Shown here piece by piece: positions 22,432-34,504 of a stretch of 64,000 bases of DNA (the stretch's first letter is position 1; each line of letters begins with the position of its first letter). Origin of the DNA: Podocnemis expansa. Its lineage: Eukaryota; Chordata; Testudines; Podocnemididae. The stretch covers positions 20,736,938 to 20,800,937 of the forward strand of contig ML681996.1 in NCBI GenBank assembly GCA_007922195.1, given 5' to 3'. A program made the translations under genes and the position numbers. The notes under the pieces are model-generated. The model saw nothing but the letters and a program-made list of their open reading frames with translations, was not told the origin of the DNA and ran no database searches.

Positions 22432-25251
22432 GATGAATTACTTACATCACCTGTTTGCTCTCAGCCCAGTGCATGATTTTTGAAGGCTGAACTGGAGATA
22501 AATAAACCAAGAGTGATTAAAGAGTACTAGCAGTATTCTATCTAAAGATTAAGATCTCCTCCTCTTCACTAAAGTGGCTGTAGGGTCAGCTCCTAAACTT
22601 GGAATTTGACTCAAAGTGTGAAAGCCAAAAGACGAATGTGGTGAGGCAAAAAATATGAAAATTATTTCTTGAAATTGAAAGGGGGTGAAACAATGTATAC
22701 TAAAAATACAGAGAAGTAAAGTATTTACAGACCATTTCATGTATAAACAAGGGTTATGCATGACTTAGGCAAAGTGGAAAGAGTCAAGGTCATTGTGGTT
22801 GTGTAAGAGGCAAACATGAATCAGAAGCAAAAAAACAGATACATTGTGCAAAGTGTAAAATGTCAGATAGTTCTGTAATCTTTTCTGACTTCTTCTCTAT
22901 GTTACAGGAGTACAAGTGAATGTTAAGGAAAAAAAGTTACATAGTAATATGAAGACTGCACAAGAAGTTTCGATATAGAATTTGACATTTTCCAAGTACA
23001 TTTTGTTGGGAACATGAGTTTAGAAAGAGACACAAGGACCCTTAAGTGATGGCAAAGGTGATTTATCAAACACAAAAGCTATACACTGATCAAATACATT
23101 TCAGTACATTCTTTGCCACAGTATTCAGAAGGAGAATGAGGTATAGATAGCAGAACAGGCATTCAGATCCATGGAAAGGAGAAGAACCACTGAAAGAAAC
23201 CAGAGATTGCATTAAATGGGACATGTGATTACAAAATTGGAGTATCTGAATGCAGACAAAAATCTGTACCAGTCTGAGATTAGTTTAGAAAATATTGAAG
23301 AGAACAGAAACAGAGAACAGAAAGAGAGAGCTCTATTGGCAGATATTTAAGATTTATTGAGGGAGGGAACAAATTTTTACCAATGGATTGAGAACATAAT
23401 GATGTAGTATCCACAGTATTGATTGAAGATTCTGAAATGCAAAGATAAACTGACTGGAAGCACTAACCATTAAAGGGAATAACTAGACAGCTAAGAGATT
23501 ATTAGGCATTAATTCACAAAATAGAGGAGAGGCTAAAACTGTTGTGAAAAACTGAACTAGTCTATTTGACAAAATGGCAAACAGTGAAGGATGTAGCTGA
23601 ATTATAATTTAAATGCTTTTCTTTTTCATAAGAGAAAGTCAGTCTTCAGACCTATTTTATTCTGCCTAGCATTTTTTTTTCCTCTCCTCATGTAGTAAAT
23701 CTGTATGAGTCCCCAGGTCTTGAACCTATAGGCCATGGACTGAAGACAATAGTCTCTATCATACAGCTTTTTGCGTCTGGAGAACCAGTTCTGCTCCTCT
23801 CATGTCCTGTCTTGTCATTATTGTCCCCGTTCTCTGGTGACTATTTTTCCATTTTATGGTTTGCCCAGAAAAGAGTTGAAAATTTCAGAGTCCAAAAGTC
23901 TGACATAGTTAAGCATTATAATATTTGGAAGCTAATCCATTTTATCCAGAGCTCTTCCATGTCAGCTCTCACTTTGTCCTCTACAGTGTCTGCCTCCTAT
24001 TTTTGCTACCTTCTTGAGGTCAGGGAGTGCCTAGCAGTACTCATTACAGTAATGAGAAGCTTTTTAGTATATTCTGCTTTCCACTATAGTATTGGCTCCC
24101 TGTGCACTGTGATAATCTAAGTTAAGAGTGCTGGGCAATTTCTGAATCAAACTTTCCCAAACTCAGAAAAGGTTCAGGTTTGTTTCAGTTAGTAGAAGAA
24201 CGGATGGTTCAGCTTCGTATAGGTTCAACTCTCTAGTTATAACACAATATGCTGTGACTTCTCCCATGGAAAATCCTTTGTGCTTCATGTGTTCTTTGAG
24301 CACAGCAGTATGATCAACAAAGACTTATGAAGCTCCTCTGAAAAGATAGTAGTATCATAAGCAGACATGCATACCTTCATTGCAGGGAATGTCTGCAGCT
24401 CCATTACAATGGACGTTACTTCTGCTGCCAGTACTCTAGAGATGGATACTGGACATGTAATTCACGGCAGACTACAGTTGCCACACCACTGAACCCTTCA
24501 CCACTTCAGTCTATTGCCTAGCTGCAGGAAGTCTTTAACAGACCTTCTTCCTAGAGCACAAGAAAACAAAAACAATCAAAAAGGGATCCTTTTAATTCAT
24601 AATATTTGGCTTATTGGACCCTGTGGGCTGTTATTTAGTCATGAGATTTCTGCAGCAAGATTCCTGGAAACCCCTTCTGATACTGAGGGAGCTAGTTACA
24701 GCAGTTTTTAGCATGACATTTAGGGACAGACCTGTCAGGCAACCAGAAGAGTAGAGAAGCTGGCAGGAGGGAGTACAAAAATACCTGGGCTAACTGGAGT
24801 CATAGGCTGTGGTTGATCATGCCATACTTGCTGGGTTAATTGGACTCTGCTTATGTCATGACTGGCTATGACACACCTTCTGGAATAACTGGTTTATGGG
24901 GTAGTAAGCAAAGCTACACCCACTAGGCTAACAAGAACATGCTCATACCAAATACCAGGCTTGTCCTGCTGCAGGCTGCTGGCAGGTCCGTCCAGTTGGG
25001 AGGGGGTTGTGGCCTTTCTCTGGGTCAGGCTCTGAGGAAGGCATACTCCCCCACTGTCCTGCCTAGCAGAGTTGCGGCTGTCAAATGGGGGAAATCAGCA
25101 ACCTCCAGCGTGGGCTTTCTCCCACCCCAGATGGGGCAGCATTGGTAAGGAGTCTGTAGCCCCTGGTTCCCATGCAGGGATGGGCTCAGTTTCCAGACAA
25201 TCCCCATAATCAGGCTGTCCCTGGGCAGGGCAAGCAAACAACCTACGACCT
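22432..25251. other. Gene-free stretch; unassigned moderately GC-rich block at 24720-25250
   Basis: From 22432 to about 24700 I see no gene. From about 24720 to 25250 the composition becomes GC-richer (CTGGCTATGACAC, GGGCAGGGCAAGC), which could be an unrecognised LTR or MITE interior. It ends where the MITE at 25252 starts, and I cannot assign it. Confidence 0.35.
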
Positions 25252-25427
25252 CGGGCTATGTCTACACTGCAAAACTAATTTAGCCCTTCACACACTAGGC
25301 TTTCCCTAGTTTGAACTAAGAAATTTCTTTGTTCTGACTAGGCAAAGCTTAGTCTGAACTAGCAAGACCTGGTGTTTAGTCTGGACTTACTCACTTAGTT
25401 TGAACTTTAGTTTGAACTTTTGACATA
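25252..25427. mobile_element. MITE of TTAGTTTGAACTAA type, truncated
   Basis: Left end GGGCTATGTCTACACTGC, then CTAGTTTGAACTAAG, GCAAAGCTTAGTCTG and TTAGTTTGAACTTT as in the copies at 18075 and 18660. The right half is missing. Confidence 0.6.
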
Positions 25428-27234
25428 TCCCAGTATATTAATTCGGCCTCTGTTTTTCCCTGCTCATTTGAGCTTGTTCATGGATACTACTCAGTGGCAC
25501 CCTATGTGCTCCATCCTCATTTCTTCCAGCAGCACTGCATCTATGGTCACATGTGAAAGGAAGTTTCCCAGTTCTGTGGCCATGACAAGTGGTTTCATAG
25601 CATGGTGTTTTGCTCACAGCCAGTAAGAAAAAACAAGGCAAAACAATACAAAGTGGTTTGCATCCCATTCCTGAAATGATTTAATTCATATCTGCTGATT
25701 TAATTACGTCATTTATATGAAATATGTAGCAGTTGACAAAGTGCGTGGGGAACCTGATAGTGCTTTATAATCTGACAAATGAGTACCTCATCCTTTAACC
25801 ATGACTTGGTCACAGCTTTTTGGAAAATGCTCAGCAAATTAAGTACTTTTGAAAATCTGCTGGGTTTCCAATGCTGCAGTAAATGCCTACAATGCACATC
25901 AGGTCACTGGCATCAGCATAGGTTTCTGAAATTTATGTTCTTAGTTGCTGCACAATTAAAATTGCTTCATTTGAAGATCACTTTCTTTTCAGACTAGCCT
26001 TGCACCAACTCAAATAAGAGATACCATCCTGACCAGCTTTATACTTGAATGAGTGATCAGTACAAAGACATCAATGACTTTGAAACCCTGCAGAATGGTA
26101 ATGCATTTCTGTATCTAACACCCGCTTAATGAACCATAGGATGTCTGTAAATCATTTTACTGACACCTTTTGAGAAGGCCAACTTAGTGATAAGCAGCAT
26201 TGAGGATGGTCTCACAGGGATCAATCCCTTTACTTACCTGCCAGAGAACAAAATGTGGTATGTACAAGAGGCTTTTGAAGTGACTAATGATGTTTTCACA
26301 GTACATTTGGTAAAATTAGATTAGCAACCGTGGCATGTGTTTATGTTTTTCTCAGCTGGAAATAAAAGATGAAGAACACTTTTTTTCAATAAAGAAGTCT
26401 ACAGGTGATCCCTTCTTTCTTTGGATTATTCACTAGCAAGCTTGATTGTAAATTGACTAAATTACTGCTTTACATACAGAAATCTAGCCTTCTCATGAAG
26501 TAAACTAGCTATCTAATCTTCTACCTAAAAATAGATTTACTGAGAAAAAAAGTCAAGCTCTCCCCCCCCAAAATCCCAAAATATATTAGTTATAAATTTA
26601 AATGATCATATATTTGCATAAATAATTGGGGGAGGCAAGGCAGATGGAGGAGCAATAGAAGTAAGTGCCAATCCATTTCAAAGTTGTGAACCCAAGGTAA
26701 TGAGACAATTACATGTGTTTAAAAGGCACCTAAAAGGTTTGACAGGTACTATCTGCGCATATTTGCAAAGATCAAACAAATAAATATCCATGCCTTACTT
26801 CCAGTATTATTCACATTCCTTTATCATGATGACACATCCAGAGAAAGTGGGAGGTGAGTGACATGCTCTAATTAGAAATATTCCAAGCCACCCCTAACTT
26901 AACTGTTAGTTAAATGATAAAATAAGTTTTAATAATCATGTCCTAGTGTGTCTAGAACAACAAGTAATGATATCTTATAGATATAATCTAGAAAATCAAA
27001 AGACCCAAATAATGCATTTTCAATTTTTTTCGAGAGTTTTGCTCTCTACAGCCAAGAAACAATGTGACCAGTTCCAGAATAACTGTAGAAAGTTTCCGTA
27101 ATATATTATGAACATAAATGGAATGAAACAAAGAATGTGACCAACACTAACATTTTCCCCCTTAGGCATTTTTTATGAGACATAACTGGAATCTTCTTTT
27201 AAATCACCTGAGTGATGAAAGCTTTTTGAGAAAA
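25428..27234. other. Gene-free stretch
   Basis: I see no supported gene. Short frames such as 25438-25668 minus and 25779-25997 plus have no recognised motif. Confidence 0.4.
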
Positions 27235-27415
27235 CCAGAATATTTTGTCATTAGAACACAGCTCTAGGACTCAGAAGACAGGAACTCAGTTCCAAATGCT
27301 ACATGGGCAAGTCACTCACTCTGTTCCTCTGTAAAATATGGACAACAGTTCTTCTTTTCCCTCATATTTTGTCTATTTACATTGTGAGCTGTTCAAATCC
27401 TAGGATGTTTCTTTG
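27235..27415 (+). repeat. MIR-like SINE relic
   Basis: GGCAAGTCACTCACTCTG, then CTCTGTAAAATATGGACAAC, then TTGTGAGCTGTTCAAA follows the order of a MIR/core-SINE body. Highly diverged. Confidence 0.55.
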
Positions 27416-28377
27416 TAAAGGATTCCTGGGAATGCCACCACCAGTTCTGCCTAGTGGTCGGGCTTTCATCTTCACTTAGGGACTTTAGGGCCTGGGTGTC
27501 TGAAGAGTCTGGATCTTCCCCAACTGGATTCTTCTCCAGTGCAAAGACTCCCATTGATGTCATGTCTTTTCGAGTTGATAGTGGTTATTCTTTTCACTGG
27601 GCTGCAATCCAGAGCTGAAAGGTGACCAGCTCATTTCCATACCTGGGAGTGCTAAGGAATTGCCTCTGTGCATCATTTCCTACTCAAGCTTAAATTAGAG
27701 AATGGCAAATAAAGTTTCTGACCTTTATAATCAGTCACCAGGGTCTCCTCTGAATCCTCTGTCAGGTCTGCAAGTCCTGGGCTTCTCTGCTTTTTGCTTT
27801 GCGTCCAGCTTGTGCAGGATTTACAGGTGCAGCAGCGTGGAACAGCCTGTTGCCAGAGCTGTGCCTTTTATCCCTTGTTCTCCAGTGCGGATTTTTTGTA
27901 CTACATAACACTCTTTTTATGTGTTTGACAGCACTCAGATCTTACATGGAGTCCAGATCTTACATGGAGACTGTAGGTGCTACTTTAATTCAAATGAATA
28001 ATATTAATTTCTTAACACATGCAAATCATTCTTTGATTTCATATGGTTCCAGGGACACTGACTTAAGCAGCAAGAAAACTGATGAGCTACATTAGGTCTT
28101 TTCTGAAATGAATGTTCCATATAGCCTATTTTCACCCCAGTGTGTTTAAGACCATGGCCTTTTAAGATCTTGTCCTGAGATAGAGAAAGCGATTATCATT
28201 CCAGGCATAGCAGAAGGGAAAGAGCAAAAGTGTTTTTATCTGTTAACAAAAGCAGCAGAGAGCCCAAAGCCTGAGAGAGACAAAACAGATGATCAAGGAT
28301 ATCCAAGGATGGACAGCAGGAATCATCTGAGAAGGGAAAGCCAAAGGTGGATCTTGTATCACCATCACCCTGAACTG
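27416..28377. other. Gene-free stretch
   Basis: I see no supported gene. A short direct duplication occurs at 27936-27968, where a GATCTTACATGGAG-type unit is repeated back to back. Confidence 0.4.
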
Positions 28378-28380
28378 TAT

Positions 28381-29244
28381 GGCTATGTCCACACAAGGCT
28401 TTTAAATTGAAACAAAAATGGTTGTTTCAATTTAAAAATAGTCATGTCCACATGATGTTTTCCTTATTTCAAAATAAGGAGCTCCCTTATTTCAAAATAA
28501 GGAAAATTATTTTGATACAATAAAAACTCCTTTGGTATTGAAATGAGGGTTATTTTGAAACTGTGGTTTTGAAATAACCCTGTCTGGCTCTGTTATATCG
28601 ATATGATCAACATATCGATATAACAAGGCACCCAGGGAGGAAGGCCCCCCCCAGCACCCTGGCCAGGGTACTGAGGGGAGGTGCAGGAGGCCTCGGGGGG
28701 TGGCAGAGGCGAGACCTATCTCTCCACGCTGCCTGGGCTCGGCACCTGCAGCCCTGGCAGCGGAGCCAGGAGCCAGTTCTCTGCACTGCCGGGGCTCTGC
28801 GGCTGCAGGTGCCGAGCCCAGCAGCACGGAGAGCTGGCTTCCACCTCCACTGCCAGGGTTGCAGGCACTGATCCTGGGCGGTGGGTCCAGATGGATCCAT
28901 CAGAGCCCACCGTGCTGGCGTGCCCCATGGTCCCTCCCCTGCTGCCCCACCAGCAGCAGGGGACGCAAGGCAGGGGGATCCCTGCCCTGGGGGCTGTTTT
29001 TCCCTGCCTGGCTCTCCAGGTGAGAGCTCGGCAGGGGATTGGGTGGCCACATGGCCCTGCCAGGGGGCCCTGTTGCCCCACCTCCCAGGGTGCCCCTCTG
29101 CTGAATCGAAATAGCAAGTCCTGTGTTGGGACATGCTATTTTGATTTGGTGGGTTCTGCTTAATTTGATTTAACTTAAATCAAATTAGTGATATTATTTT
29201 GAAATAAGTTATTTCAAAATAAGTATTTATGCGTGAACATAGCC
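28381..29244. mobile_element. Harbinger-like MITE, complete (864 bp)
   Basis: Starts GGCTATGTCCACACAAGG and ends GCGTGAACATAGCC, with a perfect 3-bp duplication TAT (28378-28380 and 29245-29247). Left arm: TTATTTCAAAATAAGG, then an ATATCGATAT block. Right arm: AACTTAAATCAAATTA and TTATTTCAAAATAAG. The GC-rich interior carries a near-perfect palindrome (28652-28673). This copy is the best reference for the ones at 8711 and 9762. Confidence 0.8.
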
Positions 29245-29644
29245 TATGGGTCTATCAGTATGATTTTGGACCAGGAGTTAGGAAGGAGGTCATACCTAGG
29301 TACGTGGGGAGGTTGTTGCTCTGAATGCATTTGCACCGAGTGGTAGAAGGGGTTCCCTGGAAGGGCTTCTTGTAGAACATTTACCATGATTGAAAATTAC
29401 CAGCAGTACCCAAAACTCACTGCTGGATTGAATCTCTGTCCAAGTTTCCTGAACCCTGAGCCTAGAAGTAGTGCTCGATATCTGCCCTTTTATATTATGG
29501 AACCAAAGAGTCTATGAATCTTTGTTTTGGATATAACCCTTTTTAGCTGCTCCTTTCTATTTTCTTCCCCTGCAGTTTTTTTTTCTCTTCCTTTCATTTC
29601 TCTGTAAAATCTGCTTTCTATATTTGTTTTACTATTCAGGCTTC
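29245..29644. other. No feature recognised
   Basis: Spacer between the Harbinger-like MITE and a Penelope-like tail. No gene. Confidence 0.4.
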
Positions 29645-29889
29645 CCATGGTTTGAACCTAATAACTGCTCTGATTTGCTGTTACTGTATGACCTGATCCT
29701 ATGTTTTACACTCCCTTGCATTTATTTTCATTCCTTTCTGTAAGTTCATGCATCTTTAAAGCATCTGAGGAAGTGGGATTTTCTCCCACGAAAGCTCATG
29801 CGAAATATAAATCTGTTAGTCTCAAAGTGCCACACGAGTCCTTGTTGTTTTTTTGCTGGACTAGACTAACATGGTTATCCCTTTGGAAA
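29645..29889 (+). mobile_element. Penelope-like element tail
   Basis: The order CTCTGATTTGCTGTTACTG, CCTTGCATTTATTTTC, CATCTGAGGAAGTGGG, CCCACGAAAGCTCATG, GTTAGTCTCAAAGTGCC and GACTAACATGGTTATCCC matches the other tails. Only non-coding sequence is present, so it is strongly 5'-truncated. Confidence 0.7.
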
Positions 29890-29958
29890 TTTACTATTCC
29901 AGTCTGTTTGTGTGTCTGCTTGTGTACTCTGGGAGGCAAAAAATCACTGCGTCTAGGA

Positions 29959-30407
29959 CAGGGGTTCTTAACCTGGGGTGCCCATGTAACCTTGAAGTAG
30001 GCAAGAGTTCACCTTTAGTGCCTTTCTCCAGAGTCCAGCAGAAATAACCCCTAACTCCCACAGAGAAGTAGATGGAAACCCAGGACTCAGTCCTGAAGAA
30101 CTCCAGCAGCTGGAGACCCAGGCCTCAGTCCTCATCATCATGAGCGATTAATTTTTTTTTTTTTTTGCGGGGGGAGGGTCTGGGGTTACTATGTAGGGGC
30201 ATCGCTGTTGCTGGGCCTGAGGGGCTGCAGCCCTTCCACATCTCTGACCCTGCCCTGGCAGTGGCAGGATCTGGATCTGGGCCAGGGCCACCTGCCACTG
30301 GCCAGAGCAGCTGGGGCCATCCCAACCTGTTCTTCAGGGCAGTGATGTTTTTGTTACCATGTATCGCTGTAGGTAGTGGGGGGCCTCTAAACGGTTAAGA
30401 ATCCCTG
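29959..30407. mobile_element. hAT-type MITE (449 bp)
   Basis: Starts CAGGGGTTCTTAACC and ends GGTTAAGAATCCCTG. The flanks GTCTAGGA (29951-29958) and CTCTAGGA (30408-30415) match at 7 of 8 bases. The interior contains a T-rich tract and GC-rich GGCCAGGGCCACC repeats. Confidence 0.8.
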
Positions 30408-30415
30408 CTCTAGGA

Positions 30416-32645
30416 TGCAAAGGTGTTTCCCTCCTATGTTTCTTGTTTGGAGTGAGCTCACAAAGAAGACTACATCTTAGCCATGAGGGTGCTATATTAA
30501 AATTTTGTATATAAGATCTGGGGCACATAACATGGGCTATTCAAGTTTCTGTATCTCCAAAGCTCAGATTTTATTAAATATTCCTCTGTTGTTTGATATC
30601 TACCACTTTTGAAACACACAAAAATATGTACAATCAAAAACTTGTTTGAAACCTTTACAATTGTTCAAATGTACAAGATGGATTAAAACAATTCTGGTGA
30701 TTTGGCTGGTTGAGTTAAGTAGAGGGGGGCTATGCTGAGGCCTGGCATAAGGATCAATGAAGTGAATTCTGTCTATAGCTCTTTTCCCAATGCATTGTGC
30801 TATTTCTCATCTGTGAAAGAAAGCCAACTGAGAACAAAGAAAGATAATGCTGCCAATTTTATGTCACAGATGGACAGTGAGAGTGAAAGAAAGAACCTCT
30901 TCTATCAACAGTAATAGTCAAATAGAGAAGAGGGGAAGACTAAAAGAGCGAATATGAACTGTGATTTTAAGTTTTAGAAAAAAAATATGAATCACTTGAT
31001 GCCATTTGGAAGAATCCTTCATGGTTACTTTTACCCTTGTTTATCAAGTTTCCTTTCTTTCTTTCTTCCTCTCAACCCTTGGGAAGCTACTCCTTGATTA
31101 AAACCACAATTTTTAATACAGTGTTCATGCCACATTGTACTGTACTTACCATTAGGAACATCAAGCTGTTACTATTCATCTGGCAAGGAAAAAATATAAT
31201 TGATATTATTACTATTATAATGAAATTGACTACAAGTAGCCTGTGGCTGAAATGTTGATGAGCCATCTGGCCACAGGGTTCACAGAGAGAGAATAAAAAA
31301 AAGAATGTATTACTAAGAAATAAAGCTCCTCTGCACCTTTTACCTGATGAACTGAGATTTTAATGGGAGTTGAAGACATACCTTCCTTAAGCTCCTTAAA
31401 AATACCATCTTAGAGTAAAATTATAATAAGCTGACTTTTTTTTTTTTCAATCTGGGGAAATGACGAGCTTTTTAAAGAAAATTCTGCAAATATAGATTAG
31501 ACTGATTGAGTTTATACAGAGTACGATAGAAGTTCTTTCTTTAGCAATATATTTGTTGGAGAATGGTTAATAGCAGTGTTCTTGTGAAAAATAATCATGT
31601 TAGTCTTGAATTTCTTGGGAAAGCATTTTAGAAGCTTTTGAACAGAAAAGATGGGAGATGTGTTCCTCAGAGTAAAATGAAAAGAAGCAGGCTATCAATG
31701 GAATCTCTTGACAAGTGATTCTTGGCAATGGCCCTTGAATAGAAATTGTAAATGGCTGCTAAAGATGAACTGCTATTTTTTCAAAGATGGAGAAGGGCCT
31801 AAGTTTAAATTTTCAACTTGTGAGAGAGTGGAGATAATGATCAAGAGAAGAAGGGGAAAACATAATGTACAGATAGCATAGCAGTAGTTTAGAACAACAG
31901 ATAAGTCCAATAAGATCAATGTTCCTTACAATAAAACAATTAACTCGCAACCCAAACTTACTGTCACATCCAGATCAAATGCATGGTGAGAAACCCAGTA
32001 TCAGAGAGTCACTAACCTTCTTCCATTCAAAAAGCTGTGAGGTACACAAGGGTTATTATTCAGTTAAAGAAGAAGTAAGGGAGATAGAACAGGTATAAGT
32101 CTCATTATTTGTCATATTTAAAATCAAAATGAAAAAAGCTCTAGTAAAGCTGCAATAGGGAAAAGAAATTCATTGGTAGGGAGATAGGAAAAACCTAATA
32201 AATCATCTAGTCTATCTCTTCCCCTTTTAATCTGTACTATACTTCTGAGCAGCACAAAAGCATACTTATTATTTCAAAAGACTTGCCAGTTAAACACTGA
32301 ACTACAAACTTGCTAGCATCATACGCCAAAGAACAGGGATAATGGCATAGATGACCAATTTTCTTTTGCAATAATCTGCTGGTTAAATACATGTGAAGAA
32401 TGTCTTAATCCTCTTTGAAATGGAACAGATGTCTGATTATTCCATTTTTTAAGGATATGAATAATTAATTCTAATTGGCTGATCATTATTGCATATTTTT
32501 CCCTCAAACAATTTAGCATCATCTCCACTCTTGCTGAAACTTTGATTATATGTCCAGGAGATTCCACAGAGGTGTATGTTTCCTTACCTACCTTCTACTT
32601 GAACAAGGAATTCTTTATGTGCATCATTCTTTTTGACTCAGTTGC
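30416..32645. other. AT-rich gene-free stretch
   Basis: No gene or clear repeat border. The part at 32170-32330 (AATCATCTAGTCTATCTC) may be a very old CR1 3' end, but I cannot support this firmly. Confidence 0.35.
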
Positions 32646-32653
32646 TGTGGAAT

Positions 32654-33657
32654 CAAGGGTTAAAGTATAATTTGGGAGGCCCTGGAACCCTCTTACATTT
32701 CCTGGCCCCACTCAGCAGATCCAGGGGACCCATTCATATGGGCCCGGGGCCTCCTAACGTACCCCAACAACTGCCCCCAATAGACATTGCCCTGTCCCCA
32801 AAATCCACCTCCAGACCCTAATACCCACCCCAAAATCCACCCCAGCCCCCAATACCTACCCTCCTGCCCCAATATCCACCAAGCCCCCAATACCCACCCC
32901 CAAAATCCACTCCCAGCCCCTAATACCCAGCCCTAGCCCCCAGTATCCATTCCCCTGTTCCCAATATTCTTCAGCTCCCAATACCCATCCCCCAAATCCA
33001 CTACAGCCACCAGTACACACCCTTCTGTTCGCAGTATTCCCCCAGCCCCCAAAATCCACCTCCTGCCCCCAATACCCAGCCCCAGGCCCCAGTATCCATT
33101 CCCTTCTCCCCAATATTCCCCAGACCCCAATATCCACCCCCAGAATCCACCCGAGCCCCCAATACCCACCTCCTGTACCCAACACCCACCAAGCCCCCAA
33201 TACCCATCACAAATATCCAGTCCTAGCCCCCAATATCTATTCCTCTGTCCCCAATATCCCCACCTCCCAATGTCCACCCCCAAAATCCATCCACCGGTCC
33301 CCAGTATTCCCTCAGCCCTCAAAATCCACCCCCACCCCCAATACCCACCCCCCAATGTGAGCCGGGCCGCTCCAGCACTTACCGGCAGACACACACTAGA
33401 CTGGGAGACAATCCCCCCTGCGGGCTGGGCTTGGAGGCTTTTGCTGCAGAACAGCATTCTGGGGCCTGCTTTTTTAGGGGCTCAACATTTGGTCCCCTAA
33501 AAATAGAAATTGGAACCAGAACACTGCATTGTAGGGCCCACTATTTATAAATGGTGGGCCTCAGAACACAGCGTTCTGGCTCCATTTTCTATTTTTAGGG
33601 GGCCTGGAATTCTGAGCCCCTAAAAATTGAGGGTATTCCAGCATACTTTAACTCCTG
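32654..33657. mobile_element. hAT-type MITE containing a minisatellite (1004 bp)
   Basis: Starts CAAGGGTTAAAGTATAATTT and ends AGCATACTTTAACTCCTG, with perfect 8-bp TGTGGAAT on both sides (32646-32653 and 33658-33665). The right half has an inverted block (GGGGCTCAACATTTGG against GGCCTGGAATTCTGAGCC, with CCCCTAAAAATAGAAA and its complement). The left two-thirds is the minisatellite at about 32755-33355. The element at 47266 is a relative without the minisatellite. Confidence 0.85.
32755..33355. repeat. Minisatellite, CCCCAATACCCACC-type units
   Basis: About 600 bp of degenerate units such as CCCCAATACCCACC, CCCAAAATCCACC and CCCCAGTATCC. A higher-order period of about 140-150 bp is visible: AGTATCCATTCC recurs at about 32942 and 33091, and a variant at about 33232. 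Long glycine/tryptophan-rich minus-strand frames (up to 174 codons) come from the repeat having no stops in those frames and are not genes. Confidence 0.85.
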
Positions 33658-33665
33658 TGTGGAAT

Positions 33666-34504
33666 AAACATCTAACATAATAGGATGGTATACAATGGTA
33701 ACATGAAAGACACAGATTGAATGCTCCTGAAGTATGATGTAGTCAAGGTGCAACATGGTTACAACTTTTCTACTATATTCTTTATAATACCCAGCATATA
33801 TAATGAGGAAATATGAAAATAAAGGCAACTATTCAGGAAAAAAAACCCATCAGTGAAAACTGGCTAATGGTGTCTGATATTAACATCATATAATTAAGTT
33901 ACAAATGTAAAATGTGCTTAATTAAAATTTTCTGTTCAGTATTATCCAAATTGCATGTGCAGTGGGGGTAACTGTGTACACACACAAAAGATGAGCAGTT
34001 CTGCATGAATTATTTAAAAACCTGGCTCTAATTTTAAGCTAAAAAAAAATTCTGCAGGAAATTTCGTACTGGTTTATTTATAATAGATCCAGCTCTAATA
34101 GAAAATAAAGGCACTCTACACAGCATATTTGAATTTAAGTGACTCTCCTTGCAAAATTGTTTATGCATGCTTCTAGACAATAACCTTTTATCTGCCAGTC
34201 TCAGATGAAATGTTCTCTCCCATCCCATATTTGACATAACACACCATTATGTTAAGTGCACTGTGGGCCTCCACTAATATCCATTCTAAATCACACTATC
34301 ATTCATCAGCCATTCATCACAGCTGTTAACCACGATGTGTATGTGGACAGAACATTTGCAAAGGATGAACTTACATGTCATGGTCCATTTGATTGTATCG
34401 AGTTCATTATTGGTACCAGGTCTCTGACCTGCACTTTTGTATTTGGAAGACAGTCAGGCCACAAATCATATCCCATACTCCATTATGTTTCAAATATCTA
34501 CCAA
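33666..34504. other. Unannotated stretch before Penelope-like element
   Basis: A plus frame at 34256-34603 runs into the Penelope-like region below, and its N-terminal part may be a decayed extension of that element. I see no motif to prove it. Confidence 0.35.

Noticed and set aside
25438..25668. 76-codon minus frame as a transposase fragment
   Set aside because: I could not find any transposase motif, and neighbouring frames are equally open.
28507..29163. Frames of 106-175 codons on both strands
   Set aside because: They lie inside the Harbinger-like MITE at 28381-29244. Overlap and composition argue against coding.
32693..33457. Glycine/tryptophan-rich frames up to 174 codons
   Set aside because: They are translations of the CCCCAATACCCACC minisatellite, open only because the unit lacks stops in those frames.
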